Shown here one piece after another: positions 22,601-33,511 of a stretch of DNA of 64,000 nt. The position numbers and the translations under genes are program-made. Below the pieces are notes generated by a model that was not told where the DNA came from, searched no databases, and saw only the letters and a list, made by a program, of their open reading frames with translations. This DNA is from Hysterangium stoloniferum (Eukaryota > Basidiomycota > Agaricomycetes > Hysterangiales > Hysterangiaceae), in assembly GCA_015178975.1 (NCBI GenBank), contig WHVD01000148.1, forward strand, positions 124,001-188,000. Reading direction: 5' to 3'. The first letter of the stretch is position 1. Each line of letters starts with the position of its first letter.

Positions 22601-24565
22601 TCAACTCATCGTGGAAACTGATGCCTCAGACTATGCGCTTGCTGCAATACTGTCCATTCTGGACACCAATGGTGAAGTACACCCAGTAGCTTTTTTGTCT
22701 CACACATTTTCAGCGCCTGAACTCAACTATGACGTTCATGATAAGGAACTACTCGCAATATTTGAAGCTTTCAAGACATGGCGGCATTATTTGGAAGGCT
22801 CGGCCCACCCGGTAGATGTTATTACAGACCACAAAAATTTAGTTTACTTTTCAACCACAAAACTTCTCACCCATCGACAAGCTCGATGGTCCGAATACCT
22901 CTCTGCTTTCAACATGGTAATTCGCTTCCGTCCTGGCCACCTTGGTGGAAAACCCGACGCTATGACTAGATGATGGGACGTCTATCCTAAAGAGGGGAGT
23001 AGCGACTACGCCACAGTTAATCCACATAATTTCAAGCCTATGTTTTCATCAGAACAACTGTCCGCGTCTATCCGAGCCACTTACCTCATTCATCCAGTCT
23101 TGTGAAGTGTTATCCTTATGGATACCGAAAAATTACATCAAGACATTCTATCAGCAATTCCATTAGACCCAGTCACCAAAGCACACCTCGATAACCCGTC
23201 CGACCCCGATCATCGGGACAATCGCATCTATGTACCGGACTCCGACACCCTTCGGCTACGAATCCTACAACATAAGCACAACCACCCAATCTTGGGACAT
23301 TTCGGCCTCAATAAAACCCTCTCACTCATTAGAAGAGAATATACATGGCCCGGCATCCGAGATTTCATTAAGCACTATTGTAAATCTTGTACTATGTGTT
23401 TACACTCTAAATCACAGCGACACAAACCATATGGCCTACTCAAACAATTACCAATACTGGAAAAACCTTGGAACTTGATTTCTATGGATTTCATCGAGCA
23501 CCTACTGGTATCCGAAGGTCACACAGCAATCCTAGTTGTTGTGGATCGGCTTACCAAACAAAGTATTTTCATTCCAACATATGACACGATAACATCTGTA
23601 CAGTTAGCTGAACTATTCGTCACCCATGTATTTTCCAAGCATGGCCTTCCATTGCATGTCACATCCGATCACGGATCCGAGTTTGTCTCTCACTTCTTTA
23701 GGTCACTCGGGAAAGCACTAGACATGAAGCTACACTTCACTTCTGGCTATCACCCGGAAGGCGATGGCCAAACCGAACGCATAAATCAAACCTTGGAACA
23801 ATACATCTGTGTCTATTGCACTATCAACAAGACAATTGGAAATCACTACTACCGCTAGCCAAACTCACATATAACAACGCACCAAATGCCACTACTGGCA
23901 TTTCGCCTTTCTTCGCAAATAAAGGCTACAACCCCAACATTGCAATCCACCTGGAACGCGATCTTGCATCCGCCCGTGCTCAAGACTTTGTTATAAACCT
24001 TGACGAGCTACATCAGGAACTTCGTAAAACTATTGCAATGGCTCAAGAACGATACCAACGGTCTGCGGATAAGAACCGACTTCCACCTCCTGACTTTAAG
24101 ATCGGAAACCGAGTATTCGTTAAAGCCGAGTTTTTCCGAACTACTAGACCCTCTAAGAAGCTCTCTGAAAAATATTTAGGTCCTTTTGAAGTTATAGCAC
24201 AAGCCGGCACGCTTTCATGGATGCTTCGGCTCCCCGACAACATGCGTGCAGTGCACCCGGTATTTCATGTATCTATGTTAGAACCTTGTGTTCCTAACAG
24301 CATACCGGATTGCATACAACCACCACCTCCACCCATGATTATTGATGGGGAACCTGAATTCGAGATATCAGAGATCCTAGACTCAAAAATCGACAATCAC
24401 CGACGCTCATGCAAATTACTTTATTTGGTCAAATGGGCTGGCTATGAAGGTACAGATGAAGAAACTTCATGGATCCTAGCTACAGAGCTCGGTAATGCCT
24501 CGGAAATCATTTTAGGGTTTCACCAAGCTTATCCGAACAAACCCGGTCCTCTCAATTCTTTATAA
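19618..24565 (+). pseudogene. Chromovirus gag-pol fossil
   Basis: Parts in order: gag with an acidic N-terminus and a Retrotrans_gag core (about 19980-20520); protease motif LIDSGSTHCFID near 21068; reverse transcriptase with the YLDN form of the active-site box near 22170; RNase H (ETDASDYALAAI, near 22615); integrase zinc-binding region (HPILGHFGLNKT...C..C, near 23281-23400) and core; chromodomain (LYLVKWAGYEGTDEETSW, near 24420). The chromodomain places it with the chromoviruses. It is broken at about five places. Confidence 0.9.
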
Positions 24566-24887
24566 GTCTATCACGCGGTATCCGACCTTTTTCCAACTAT
24601 GCCTTATGTCTTCACACTATGATTTGTTTGTTTTAAAGAAAAAACTGATATATTTTTACTATCTAAGTTTCTCCCTCCTCTCCGGCCTCTGAACCCTCCT
24701 CCACACCGACAGCCACTGATACCGCACCACCGACCTTTTCTGACACCCCAATCTCGTGCCCAATTCCATCGCAACTCGAGACTTCCAAATACTGCTCAAG
24801 TTGACCACCAAGAGACTCAATAACACTGGTCTGTTTCTCCAGCCCGATGCCCAAGAGTCGCAATTGCTCGGTTATGAGCCCTTGTTG

Positions 24888-25632
24888 TCACAACGTCTCG
24901 AATCGGAACCGAGTCATCTCCGAGAAGTATGTCCGCATAAGGCGGTTTTGCTCTTCTAGAGCATTGGCCTGTCGCTCCTGGAACGATCCATCGGCCCCCG
25001 GGAAGACACACCCAAGCTTCTGATCGGCGCACTCTTGGCAAGTGCGGCCCCGACCATTGGCCCAGGGATGGCAGGTTCGACCCCGTTTCGTGCACCAATT
25101 GCACTTAGGGTCATTTTCGGGCCCCACCTTGGGGGCCTGATTTTGTTTCTATAGGAAAATTATTTAGAAAAAGTTTTTACTTAGGAAAACCGAACCCACC
25201 TTGGGGCTCGATGGCCCCGGTGCATCCTCCTCCTCCTCCTCTCCCTCTTCATCATCGGACTCCGAAGGCGTCGCAGCCTTGTGCTAACAAATATTGTCAG
25301 TAAGGTTCGCAAAGATACCAGAGCCGACTTACCTTTCCCTCCCGTTTCTTTTTCGTCGCCTCCTCCCGTGCCCGATCAGCCTCCTGCTGCTTGTTCTTTG
25401 CAAGCACTGCTTCCCAGTGCTTGCGCGCGGCGTCTTCCGTGGCCTGTTTCTTCTCCTCGGCCTCGATGGCCGCCAACTCTTCCTTCTCCTTCCACTCCTC
25501 CTCTTCATGTGCCTTTTTCTTCTGCTCGAGCATACGCCGATGCTCCTGCGCGTTCGCCGTACCACTCGGGACCGACATGGGCACAACTGTTAACCTAACC
25601 GGGAAGGGTTTCAACCCCGAGCCTATGGTCAT
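24888..25632 (-). CDS. Antisense accessory gene of the chromovirus with a Zn2Cys6 motif
   Basis: Lies between the chromodomain and the 3' LTR, on the strand opposite to gag-pol. Open blocks on the minus strand: a lysine/glutamate-rich, probably coiled-coil region (25632 to about 25336); a short acidic run SESDDEEGEEEEEDAPG (about 25275-25200); and a block (about 25140-24895) with cysteines spaced C-x2-C-x6-C-x10-C-x2-C-x6-C, the signature of fungal Zn(II)2Cys6 binuclear clusters, followed by a glutamine/glutamate-rich helix. The blocks are bounded by GTAAGT/GTGGGT and TAG/CAG, consistent with spliced antisense transcription. A further leucine-rich open stretch lies at 24863-24663. Not part of standard Ty3 coding capacity; function unknown, DNA binding or transcriptional control is an inference from the cluster. 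Confidence 0.6.
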
Positions 25633-25806
25633 GGTGGTTAAGGGAAGAGAAGTAGAATTTCAAGCACCAGGACCCCTTGAATTTTTATATGTAAAATTTT
25701 GCCAAGTCACATGATGTTTTGACACACCCAGCCGTACCCGACAAGTTTTTACGTACGGGATCTAGATTTTCAGCCTCCTTGGGATTTCGGCCAAAAGGGG
25801 AGATAC

Positions 25807-26529
25807 TGTTACGACCGTGTCGCAACCCTATCAGTCCCGAGGTTATCGCCACTTATCAACATTTCAAGTCACCATCTTGGAAACCATCAGCCCCGAAGCT
25901 GACGTATGTTTTCGCGAAGATCAAACTCCATTTACACCCACATCAAAATAACTCGTATTGTCTGGTCAAACTTTTGATACATCCCCTTTATTATGTTGAT
26001 CCGTTCAACCTTATGTTTCACATATGTCTATCTATATTTGTAGTCCTTGAACTATTTCCATTTATCGTAATTATGCTCTCGGTTATCATCGGCCTCCGAA
26101 CTAATCATAGACTTCCCGTTCCTAGTCAAGCTTATTGTTAATGCCATTTTCCGCCCTCCTCCCCATTAGTATTTTCTAGACACCTGTTACTTGTATATGA
26201 ACCCGCTGTAGTTGTAGTTACTAGGCAATCAGAATATCGACTCAGAACACCCTCATACGCCTGTAATAGTCTCATACTAAGAATCCCCCCATCTGCCTCC
26301 GCGTGCGCTCGCCCACTCCTGGCCCCGACCCCTTGGCCCGACGCTCGACTTGTCCTTCGGTTCCGATCGGTATCTCGCCGAAAAGAGCTCTTTAGGATTA
26401 GTCTTCGCCCGCCCGAAATCTAAGGACACCCTACAGATATTTGCGAGGGCGCAGCACATAAGCTGAAGCCAAGTCCTTCCGATCGGTCCCTGTCGGCCAC
26501 CGACATTAGTCAGTTTTCAGTTCTTAACA
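25807..26529 (+). repeat. 3' LTR of the chromovirus (family H)
   Basis: 723 bp partner of 18857-19579; hairpin module at 26422-26478. Confidence 0.95.
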
Positions 26530-26884
26530 ATGGGCGTAAATGGAGTTTGATCACCGCTAAAACATATGTCAGCGTCAGGAGGCCGATGGTTTCCGAAGTG
26601 GTGACTTGAACTGTAACTTGAATCGTCGATGTGTGGCGATGACCTCGGGGACCGATAGGGTTGTGACACAGTCGTAACATCTGGCACTGCAACTGCAGTT
26701 GGAGCCTATGCAAGTGCCAGCATGCTGTGTGGACCTACACAGCACTGGGCAGGATGACATAAGTGCCAAAGCGCGGCTATGCACTGTATGGTGTATACAA
26801 TCCATTTTTAGTATTTTTCTCAAGTTTCTAATAAATAAAAAATACTAAATAAATATTAAACAAATAGTATAAATAGTAGACATG

Positions 26885-27015
26885 TGCACGACTGATGCTG
26901 TGCTATGCATGACTGATGCATGACTGATGCATGACTGATGCATGACTGATGCTGTGCTATGCATGACTGATACATGACTGATGCTGTGCTATGCATGACT
27001 GATGCATGACTGATA
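26885..27015. repeat. Tandem GCATGACTGAT-type repeat in LTR D1
   Basis: About ten copies of an 11-bp CATGACTGATG-like unit with interspersed CTGTGCTATG words. Absent from the D2 copy at 29388-30051. Confidence 0.9.
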
Positions 27016-27676
27016 CTGTGATATCATGCTATGCTCTCAATAGTATAAATACTTTACATGTACAGTAGTTAGCCTCAGTTTCAATCTCTTAGGAATCCCA
27101 CTAAAACAAGTGTGATCTCCCCTGTCATTGAGCTATCCCCTCTTCACTTCATATTTCTGTGTTTTATCTTGTGTTTGGTAGCCTTGTTAGTGTTGCCCTA
27201 ACAGTATTACTGCCCCTGACACTTGTTTCTTTGCAGCTTAGCCCCTTAGCCTTTTGTCCTGTCTCTATTCTGTTCACTTCCCCATCACCATTTCCACATA
27301 TACATCCCATTTTCCACCTCATACCTTTTTAGAATACTTTGTCATATTGCATTTAGTCTCATTTGGATCCCTGTTTCTTCCCTTACTTCTTTTTAACTCA
27401 TCATCACTCTCACTTCTCTGATCAGCCTCCTGATCATCTGCCCCACTGTATTATAAAGCTTTTTGCATGTATGCTACAGTTCTCCAGTTCAAATATTGAC
27501 TCAGATTACCCCCTTCTAGTTCTCAGTTCTATTACTCCTATTCTAATACCCTTGAAGGTGTCTTTGGCAAGCCATGACCCCTCACCTTACAACTCTTAGT
27601 AATTTGGCCCTCCAGTCAATTGAGCTAAGTGTTGCTCTTCATTCTTATTGTACTATCCAGTCTGTTTGAAATACCA

Positions 27677-27729
27677 GAGCACCCTAACAATTTATGTGAA
27701 GGCACAACACATAAGTTGAAGCCAAGCTC
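27677..27729 (+). other. Conserved LTR hairpin module, most diverged copy
   Basis: Outer stem GAGC/GCTC (GGAC/GTCC in other families) and inner stem CAAC/GTTG around the same ACATAA loop (CAGC/GCTG elsewhere). Confidence 0.65.
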
Positions 27730-27994
27730 CACTATGTTATAGAGTTGGACCTCCCAACTAGTATGATCTCTATCATTAGCCACCTGATTGACTTAGTTAC
27801 CATCATCAGCCCCCCTAACTTAGAGCCTACTTAGATCTTAACAAACTGGCATTGCCAGTTGTGTCTCTGTTGATGTCCTTTGAGTTTAGTTCTTAATGTA
27901 TTATAAATCTCTTGTCATGGATCTATAGTTCTAAAGACAGCTTTTAAAAACATTTAAAAACAGTTAAGAAACATTTAGAAACATTAAAATAGAC

Positions 27995-28070
27995 AGAGGT
28001 TGAGTGGAGTTTGAATCTACAGTGGAGATTCTGGGTGCTTAGTCACTGTGACTAAACAATCCCACAACCC
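27995..28070 (-). other. Possible tRNA-derived sequence
   Basis: On the minus strand it has a B-box-like GATTCAAACTCC and an upstream TTTAGTCACAGTGACTAAGC that could stand for a D arm. The full cloverleaf does not form, so at best it is a decayed tRNA-derived repeat. Confidence 0.25.
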
Positions 28071-28309
28071 ACCAATGAATGCACTTTAACTTATATGACA
28101 AGCCTCAGGGCCCTTACTACACTGCAGGACAGTCACAAGGAACAAGCAACCTGTTGGAATTGGAAATTCAATATCTATGTGTCAGACTGCTGTAAGAGCA
28201 CAAGTTTGCCATCAGTATAAAACTGTTATACAGTAAGAGCACAGGAAGCCAACAGTTGATAAGAAATATTTGTATATTATATATATAATTATATAACACT
28301 AGACTATGA

Positions 28310-28396
28310 GGTCCAGTAATTTAGTGGTTAGAGCACCAGTATATATACATGTAGCCAGGAGGTCCTTGGTTCAATCACAGGCTGTATTAGGACTGG
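28310..28396 (+). other. tRNA-like sequence beside LTR J1
   Basis: Has an A-box-like TTTAGTGGTTAGAGC, a B box GGTTCAATC and acceptor-like ends TCCAGT/ACTGGA. The T stem is imperfect, so it is a pseudo-tRNA or the head of a tRNA-derived SINE or TRIM rather than a tRNA gene. Confidence 0.45.
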
Positions 28397-28894
28397 AAAA
28401 CCTGCTGGGCTCTGGACCCCATCCTATATGCATGTTACAACCGGACAAATCCCGCCGGACTCCGGGCACTAACTCGTACGCCCCCACGCGCTACAAGCAC
28501 CAATCGTCTGTTTATAGGATTTCCCGCCCGGACTCCGTTACGTCAAGACTCGTTACGTTCGACCTCATTAAGACACATATCAGTCACCGGACTTCCACCG
28601 GACCCCGTCTCTGTCTATGTCCGTCTTCGTCCCACGCATCAGTCACCGGAACCCGCTTAGAATCCCGTCACCGCTCTAATTGAGCCCCGTTCCCGTTTTA
28701 GTCAAATGACCTGTCACAATTTAGGACTCCGCTCCCACTCCGTTTCCCATTATGGGTTATGCTTTGTCACAATTCGGACTCCGCTCCGTTCCGTCCCGTT
28801 CCTAACACCAATTTGGTGTTTACTATTCCCGTTTTATGTTTTGCTCGTTTCGTCTCATTATTACTGGATTCGGTATGTCATGCATTCCACGGTC

Positions 28895-28901
28895 TATATA
28901 A
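28895..28901 (+). promoter_or_regulatory. TATA box of LTR J1
   Basis: TATATAA within the word TATATAAACTGGCAGA, kept in the J4 copy and close to it in J2 and J3. Confidence 0.6.
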
Positions 28902-29147
28902 ACTGGCAGATGTTGTACATACAATCCAGTCAGAAAATTAGCTTAGATTCCCCCCAGTAATCTAATACATTTTCCTCTCTAAACCCTACTCTTATCAGAC
29001 CGCTCGCACTAGTTGGAGCCCACGGGCTCCGACGCATCTATCTCTCTCGACTATCTCGATTCACAACTCACGACTCACGACCTACGACTCACAACCCACG
29101 AACCCCTGCCCGGACTCCCCGGGATTCCCGTCCGCCTGTCTGAAATT

Positions 29148-29196
29148 GGACAATACGATCTAGCGAGGGCGCAGCCTATAAGCTGAAGCCAAGTCC
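29148..29196 (+). other. Conserved LTR hairpin module (family J)
   Basis: GGAC/GTCC outer stem and GGC-CAGC, loop CTATAA, GCTG-GCC. The loop differs from that of families H and E while the stems are kept. Confidence 0.65.
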
Positions 29197-29256
29197 TACC
29201 AGATATCCCGCGGGTTTCTCCGGAAACCCGGCCTGAGTGTGTATCCTAACAATGCA

Positions 29257-29387
29257 CCCGACTCTTTATACCCAGCAAGTCAAAGTTCACAACTGGACAA
29301 CCCGCTGATGTCAAACCTGTCTATGCCCAACCCTCTGTGTCTCATGCACTAGTCACCGGACTCCACCTGGACAACCCATTAGCTCTC
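29257..29387. other. Older J-type LTR remnant
   Basis: Continues the sequence that precedes J1 (28397-28427); resembles the inside of J LTRs (CAGTCACCGGACTCCACC-like words) but is degraded. Confidence 0.5.
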
Positions 29388-30051
29388 TATTAGGGCAACA
29401 CTAACAAGGCTACCAAACACAAGATAGAATATAGAAATATAAAGTGAGGAGCGGACAGCTCAATGACAGGGGAGATCACACTTGTTTTAGTGGGATTCCT
29501 AAGAGATTGAAACTAAAGAAATGAGTATGTACAGGTCTACTATTTATACTATTTATTTAATATTTATTTAGTATTTTTTATTTATGAAAATCTGAGAAGA
29601 ACACTAAAAATAGCATGTATGCACCCTACAGTGCATAGCCACACTTTGGCACTTATGTAATCCTGCCCAGTGCTGTGTAGGTCTATGTAGCATGCTGGCA
29701 CTTGTATAGGCACCAGTTCTGGCACATAAGGAGGCCCTGTGGGCACACAGTGCACAGCACTGTGTGTCCATCAGGGTGTAGGCAGTGGTGTCCTTATGGC
29801 GACAGCAGCCTTGCAACAACAATGGCTTTGTGATGGCAGTAGTGGTGGCCTTGTGACAATAGCAGTGGCATCAGCCTTACATTGGCACCATCATTTGGCC
29901 ATGCCACCAATGTGTTGCATCACGGTGCCACTGTGCCGTGTCACTTTTCATGCAGTGGCAGCATGATTATGTAATCATGCTTGTGCCTTTGCCTGTAGTT
30001 GTCTTGTAGGTACATAATAAAATAAAATAAAATAAAATCAATACCCTGACA
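29388..30051 (+). repeat. LTR of family D (D2), lacking the H and G insertions
   Basis: Starts TATTAGGGCAACAC and ends CCCTGACA, matching D1 without its nested insertions; the place where H sits in D1 and D3 is uninterrupted near 29715. No TSD found, so it may be one end of a larger element continuing to the right. Confidence 0.75.
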
Positions 30052-30183
30052 TCACCCCCTTCTTAAGTGGCAGCATCCTGATGCACTGAACCATGTCCCT
30101 AATTCTACATTGCCCATCAAAGGGATAAATATTGAATGGACCCTCCAAACCTCAAGGAGATGGTATATGATGTAAGAGGATCA
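30052..30183. other. Possible internal sequence of element D
   Basis: Follows D2 directly and resumes in character at 31985 after LTR J2. No coding motif recognised. Confidence 0.3.
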
Positions 30184-30335
30184 TGTTAAGGTGTGTGCAC
30201 AGAGCTTATTGGAGGGTTTCCAGATAAACCCATGGGAAAGCTGGTAGGACTTGGCTTCAGCTTATAGGCTGCACCCTTGCTGAGATCATGTCGTCCAATT
30301 TCAGACAGGTGGACAGGAATCCCAGGGAGTCCAGG

Positions 30336-31319
30336 TGTGAGAGGTACTGCAAAATATACTCCGAAATATAGTCTGGACGAGCCTGTAAGGGCAACCCTAA
30401 GAGTGGATATCACACTAGTAGAGGAAATCCAAAGGTATATATAAATGACTAAATACAAGATAACTATCTACTCACCTAGTAGAGGAAATCCAAAGAGAAA
30501 AGTCTAAGGAAACTCTACCAGGTGTGACACGTCAGCTATACAGCACGCAGTGTATTTTCCCACGCCTTAAGTGCCCTCTTACATCAGTTCAATGTACCCT
30601 ATAAAGAATAAGGTGTCCTGTTATGGGTAGGTAATAAAATGGAATAGACAATAAGGCATAATCTGGGGGGTACTAATCTGGGGAAAATAAAGTGTGAATG
30701 ACTTGTCCCCTTACAGAGCCTACACTATATTTCCATTATTATTTCTATTTCTCTCTCTATTTTATTATGTATATATATTTAGTTCAACAACCTATGAATT
30801 CAGTACATAGACTCTTGTGGGTGCATATGTGCCAGACCTATGTATTCTAGCACCTATAGTTAGAACTCAGACACTTTTTACCCCATAACCACGACTTGCC
30901 CAGACACCCACTTAGTGTCCTGCAAGTTGTGATTGGGGTATCATCTCAATTGTCACAGATGGGGCTTAACTACCAGCACAATCACAGTTTCAAACTACAC
31001 TAGTCAAAACTCAAACTGTTATTTCAATCTGCGTGGACTATATATATCCATGCTACTCTGTTTATTTGACTCTCTCGTTATTTCCTTAAACACTCGAGCA
31101 GTCGCTCAGAATCGTACTTCAAAGTCGATTCTCTTTCATTTGTCTTAGCTATCTATTCTACTTAAGATAGTTAATCCTCTCAACAATATTGAACTAGATA
31201 GTCAATACGTGTTTGATCTGTATTAGACTTAGATAGTCAATACATTGTCGTGTTGTACCTAGACGGTCGATATTCTTTGTATATATGTAGAATGGTTAGA
31301 ACTTCCACCACTCTTCACA
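30336..31319 (+). repeat. Solo LTR of family K (K2), split by a MITE
   Basis: TGTGAGAGGTACTG to CTCTTCACA; flanks CCAGG and CCGGG differ by one transition. Confidence 0.8.
30384..30715. mobile_element. MITE with TGTAAGGG inverted ends
   Basis: 332 bp inside LTR K2 and absent from K1. Ends TGTAAGGG-CAACC and, inverted, TGTAAGGGGACAAG; GAGCC(T) on both sides (30379-30383, 30716-30720). No coding capacity. The duplication is 5-6 bp exact, or 8 bp with mismatches, so a hAT origin is possible but not shown. Confidence 0.65.
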
Positions 31320-31984
31320 CCGGGAGTAGTTGGTGGGTTGAGGGGGTCAGAGAGTCGACTGTGGGAATCCTGCAGAGGTCGAGGGGTCGGGCAGTGATGA
31401 GTCGGAGGTTGAGTAATAGATAGGTCAGAGTGCTTGGGCCCCAATGAGATAAATAGTGGTGTGTTTCAAAGAGGAGATTAGAGTGGAAAATGTACTGAGA
31501 TTACTGGGGAGAATCTAAGCTGATTTTCTGACTGGATTGTATGTACAACATCTGCCAGACTATATAGACTGTGGAATGTATGTCATACCAAATCCAGTAA
31601 TAATGAAATCCAAACTAGTAATCATGAAATGAGATAAGTAAACACCAAATTTGGTGTTAGGAACAGAATGGAGTGGAGCAGAGTCCGAAATGTGACAGGT
31701 CATTAGACCATAATGGGAACGGGGCTCAGTTAGAGTGCAGACAGGTTTGCCAGGTGGTGTCCGGTGACTGGTATGTGGGACAGGGTTGGAGATAGACAGG
31801 TATGATGTGTGCAGGTCTCAGTGGGTGTTCTGGTGACTGATACATGAAGTAACAGAGGTCAAGCATGGATAGGTCTGACATCTGGAGTCCAGCAAGTTTT
31901 CTGGTAAACTGACAACTGGTGCATAAAGGGTGCTGGTGCCTATAGGGTAGGTCCCAGAGTCTAGCGGGTTTTCTGGTTGTAACA

Positions 31985-32871
31985 CTCTTGAACCATAGGA
32001 ACTAAGATTGGATATGCATCATTCAGTCTAATACTGGTTGCCATGGTCCTTTGCATCCACCCAACTACCATGATATTGGAGACATCAAAAGCATGGGAGG
32101 AAGATGGTCCTCAACCACATCAGAACTACAACATGACCACATATAATAATGGTGTGATAGGGAAAGACTACACTGAACTGTATGGTGAATGACAAAGAAG
32201 ATAAAATCAAACATATGACATGGAGAAATGGAGAAATGCAATGGAACAATAGAAGGACAGTAGGGGTGGTGAAATGGTAGAAGTGATGGCCCTAAATGCT
32301 ATGTTCTCATTTGAAATCCTAACAATACTCCTCTTCAGGACCAAGATTGGATGTGCTTGGACCATAATATTGCAGTATAAGGAGTGCAACCCATATCTGT
32401 GCTGGATTCATAAGCAGAGCATGCTCCTCAACCACACAAGGAACATGAATTGATGATGACCTGGACAGGGCCCTATTTGACTTCCTTTAGGGACTGGGGC
32501 AATGTACAGCTTTGGTCCTCTGTGATCTCCTATCGGAGTGAACATTGTATCATAATAAAATTCCTGTGATGGTGGGGGGTGTTGTTGATGGAGTACACAA
32601 TCAAATTGATATTGGAGGATTTCGGAGGAGCCATTGTGGTCGAATGCCTACTCGATGGAGACTATGATGGTGTTTCTTGGATTTGTACGAGGGGAGTGGT
32701 TTGGGTTTGGGTATGAATTCTGAGTATGATGGAAAGTGAGAGGGCATTGGTTTGAGTTTGATAAAAGAGTGAGGAGTTGACTTTGAGTAGTGATTGAGGG
32801 TTTCTTTAAACAATGAAGCAGTATTGAACATGGTATGGAGTATTCATACATCTGATTGATAGGACTGATTC
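31985..32871. other. Unassigned, probably retrotransposon body
   Basis: CpG-poor sequence with an internal imperfect duplication (around 31990 and 32335, both with a TCTTNANGACCA...AAGATTGGATATGC-like run). No recognisable protein. Likely the decayed inside of an LTR element. Confidence 0.35.
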
Positions 32872-33511
32872 TGTGAAGAGTCACTGGATTCTGACCGCTC
32901 AATATATGAAGAATATTGACTATTTAAGCACTACGAGCAAGTATCGACTATCAAGTACAATACTAAAGCTTACTAGACTAACAGTACTAGTAAGAAGACA
33001 CAATACACATCACTAGAGCAATTGTGTAGTTGCTCGCAATGGCTAGTAAAGAAAATAGGGGAGTTGACCATCCTGGTACAACTCACAGACTGAGAAGGGA
33101 AGATAACCAATGAGGTATTGGTTAACTGAGGAAGAGTAAGAGCAGCATGAATCGGTAGTGGTATTGATGAGTGCAGTAGTAGGAGTAAGGGACTCAACCT
33201 TCCTGGTTCAAGTCCTGAAGCTAACAGTTCATTAGTAATGCTACTGGCTTAGTAGCTGAGATGTCACCCTGGACACCTCTTGCTGTTTGACATTCTGAGT
33301 TGTTACGAGGTGGTGTCTATTGGGTAAAAAAGTGTCTGTCTCTTGTGGCACCGAGCATGCCCACAAGTATACACAGAGTTTTGAACTAAGAAATAGGGCT
33401 ATACTCGAAGAGCATAGAAAATAGAAACATAGAAATAACATATAGAAAACACCATCAAGTAATATGTATATTGTTTGATAGTCCAACCATAATATATGCA
33501 TACCCTTCACA
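32872..33511 (-). repeat. Solo LTR of family K (K3)
   Basis: On + it runs TGTGAAGAGTC to CCTTCACA; flanks GATTC and GATTG differ at one base. Aligns with K4 over most of its length. Confidence 0.75.

Larger units (their letters stand above)
18857..26529 (+). mobile_element. Ty3/Gypsy chromovirus, nearly full length; TSD ATGGG
   Basis: Two 723-bp LTRs (18857-19579, 25807-26529) with TGTTA...TAACA ends and ATGGG on both sides (18852-18856, 26530-26534). Inside are gag, protease, reverse transcriptase, RNase H, integrase and a C-terminal chromodomain in the usual Ty3 order, then about 1.2 kb with an antisense gene before the 3' LTR. The LTRs differ at roughly 4 percent of sites, nearly all transitions, so it is moderately old. 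It is broken, with about five breaks in gag-pol. Confidence 0.95.
18284..26679 (-). repeat. Solo LTR of family H (H1), split by the chromovirus; TSD TCTGG
   Basis: On the minus strand it starts TGTTACGACTGTG at 26679 and ends CTTAACA at 18284; TCTGG lies on both sides (18279-18283, 26680-26684). Pieces 18284-18856 and 26535-26679 add to about 718 bp, the length of the chromovirus LTRs, which belong to the same family in the other orientation. Confidence 0.9.
16314..27203 (-). repeat. Solo LTR of family D (D1), split by nested insertions; TSD GTATT
   Basis: On the minus strand the LTR starts TGTTAGGGCAA (27203) and ends TTGCCCTGACA (16314). Flanks 16309-16313 and 27204-27208 are both GTATT. 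About 800 bp of D is spread over three pieces: 16314-16463, 18155-18283 and 26685-27203. Element G1 and LTR H1 fill the gaps. Confidence 0.9.
27209..28305. other. Decayed LTR sequence hosting D1
   Basis: CpG-poor repeat debris. It includes a diverged hairpin module at 27677-27729, in which both stems keep pairing through paired changes, and a CTTAACA-type LTR end near 27843. No coding sequence recognised. Confidence 0.45.
28433..29251 (+). repeat. Solo LTR of family J (J1), TSD ATGCA
   Basis: 819 bp, TGTTACAACCGG to ATCCTAACA, flanked by ATGCA on both sides. CpG-rich, so young. It carries a TATA box (TATATAA, about 28895-28901) and the hairpin module at 29148-29196. It sits inside older J-type sequence. 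Confidence 0.92.
30184..31984 (-). repeat. LTR of family J (J2), split by K2
   Basis: On the minus strand it starts TGTTACAACCAG at 31984 and ends CTTAACA-like at 30184. CpG-poor. Flanks do not match, so the TSD is lost or was never 5 bp. Confidence 0.75.

Noticed and set aside
28306-28960. Small coding frames in LTR J1
   Set aside because: They fall across LTR promoter and leader sequence and are not kept as frames in J3.
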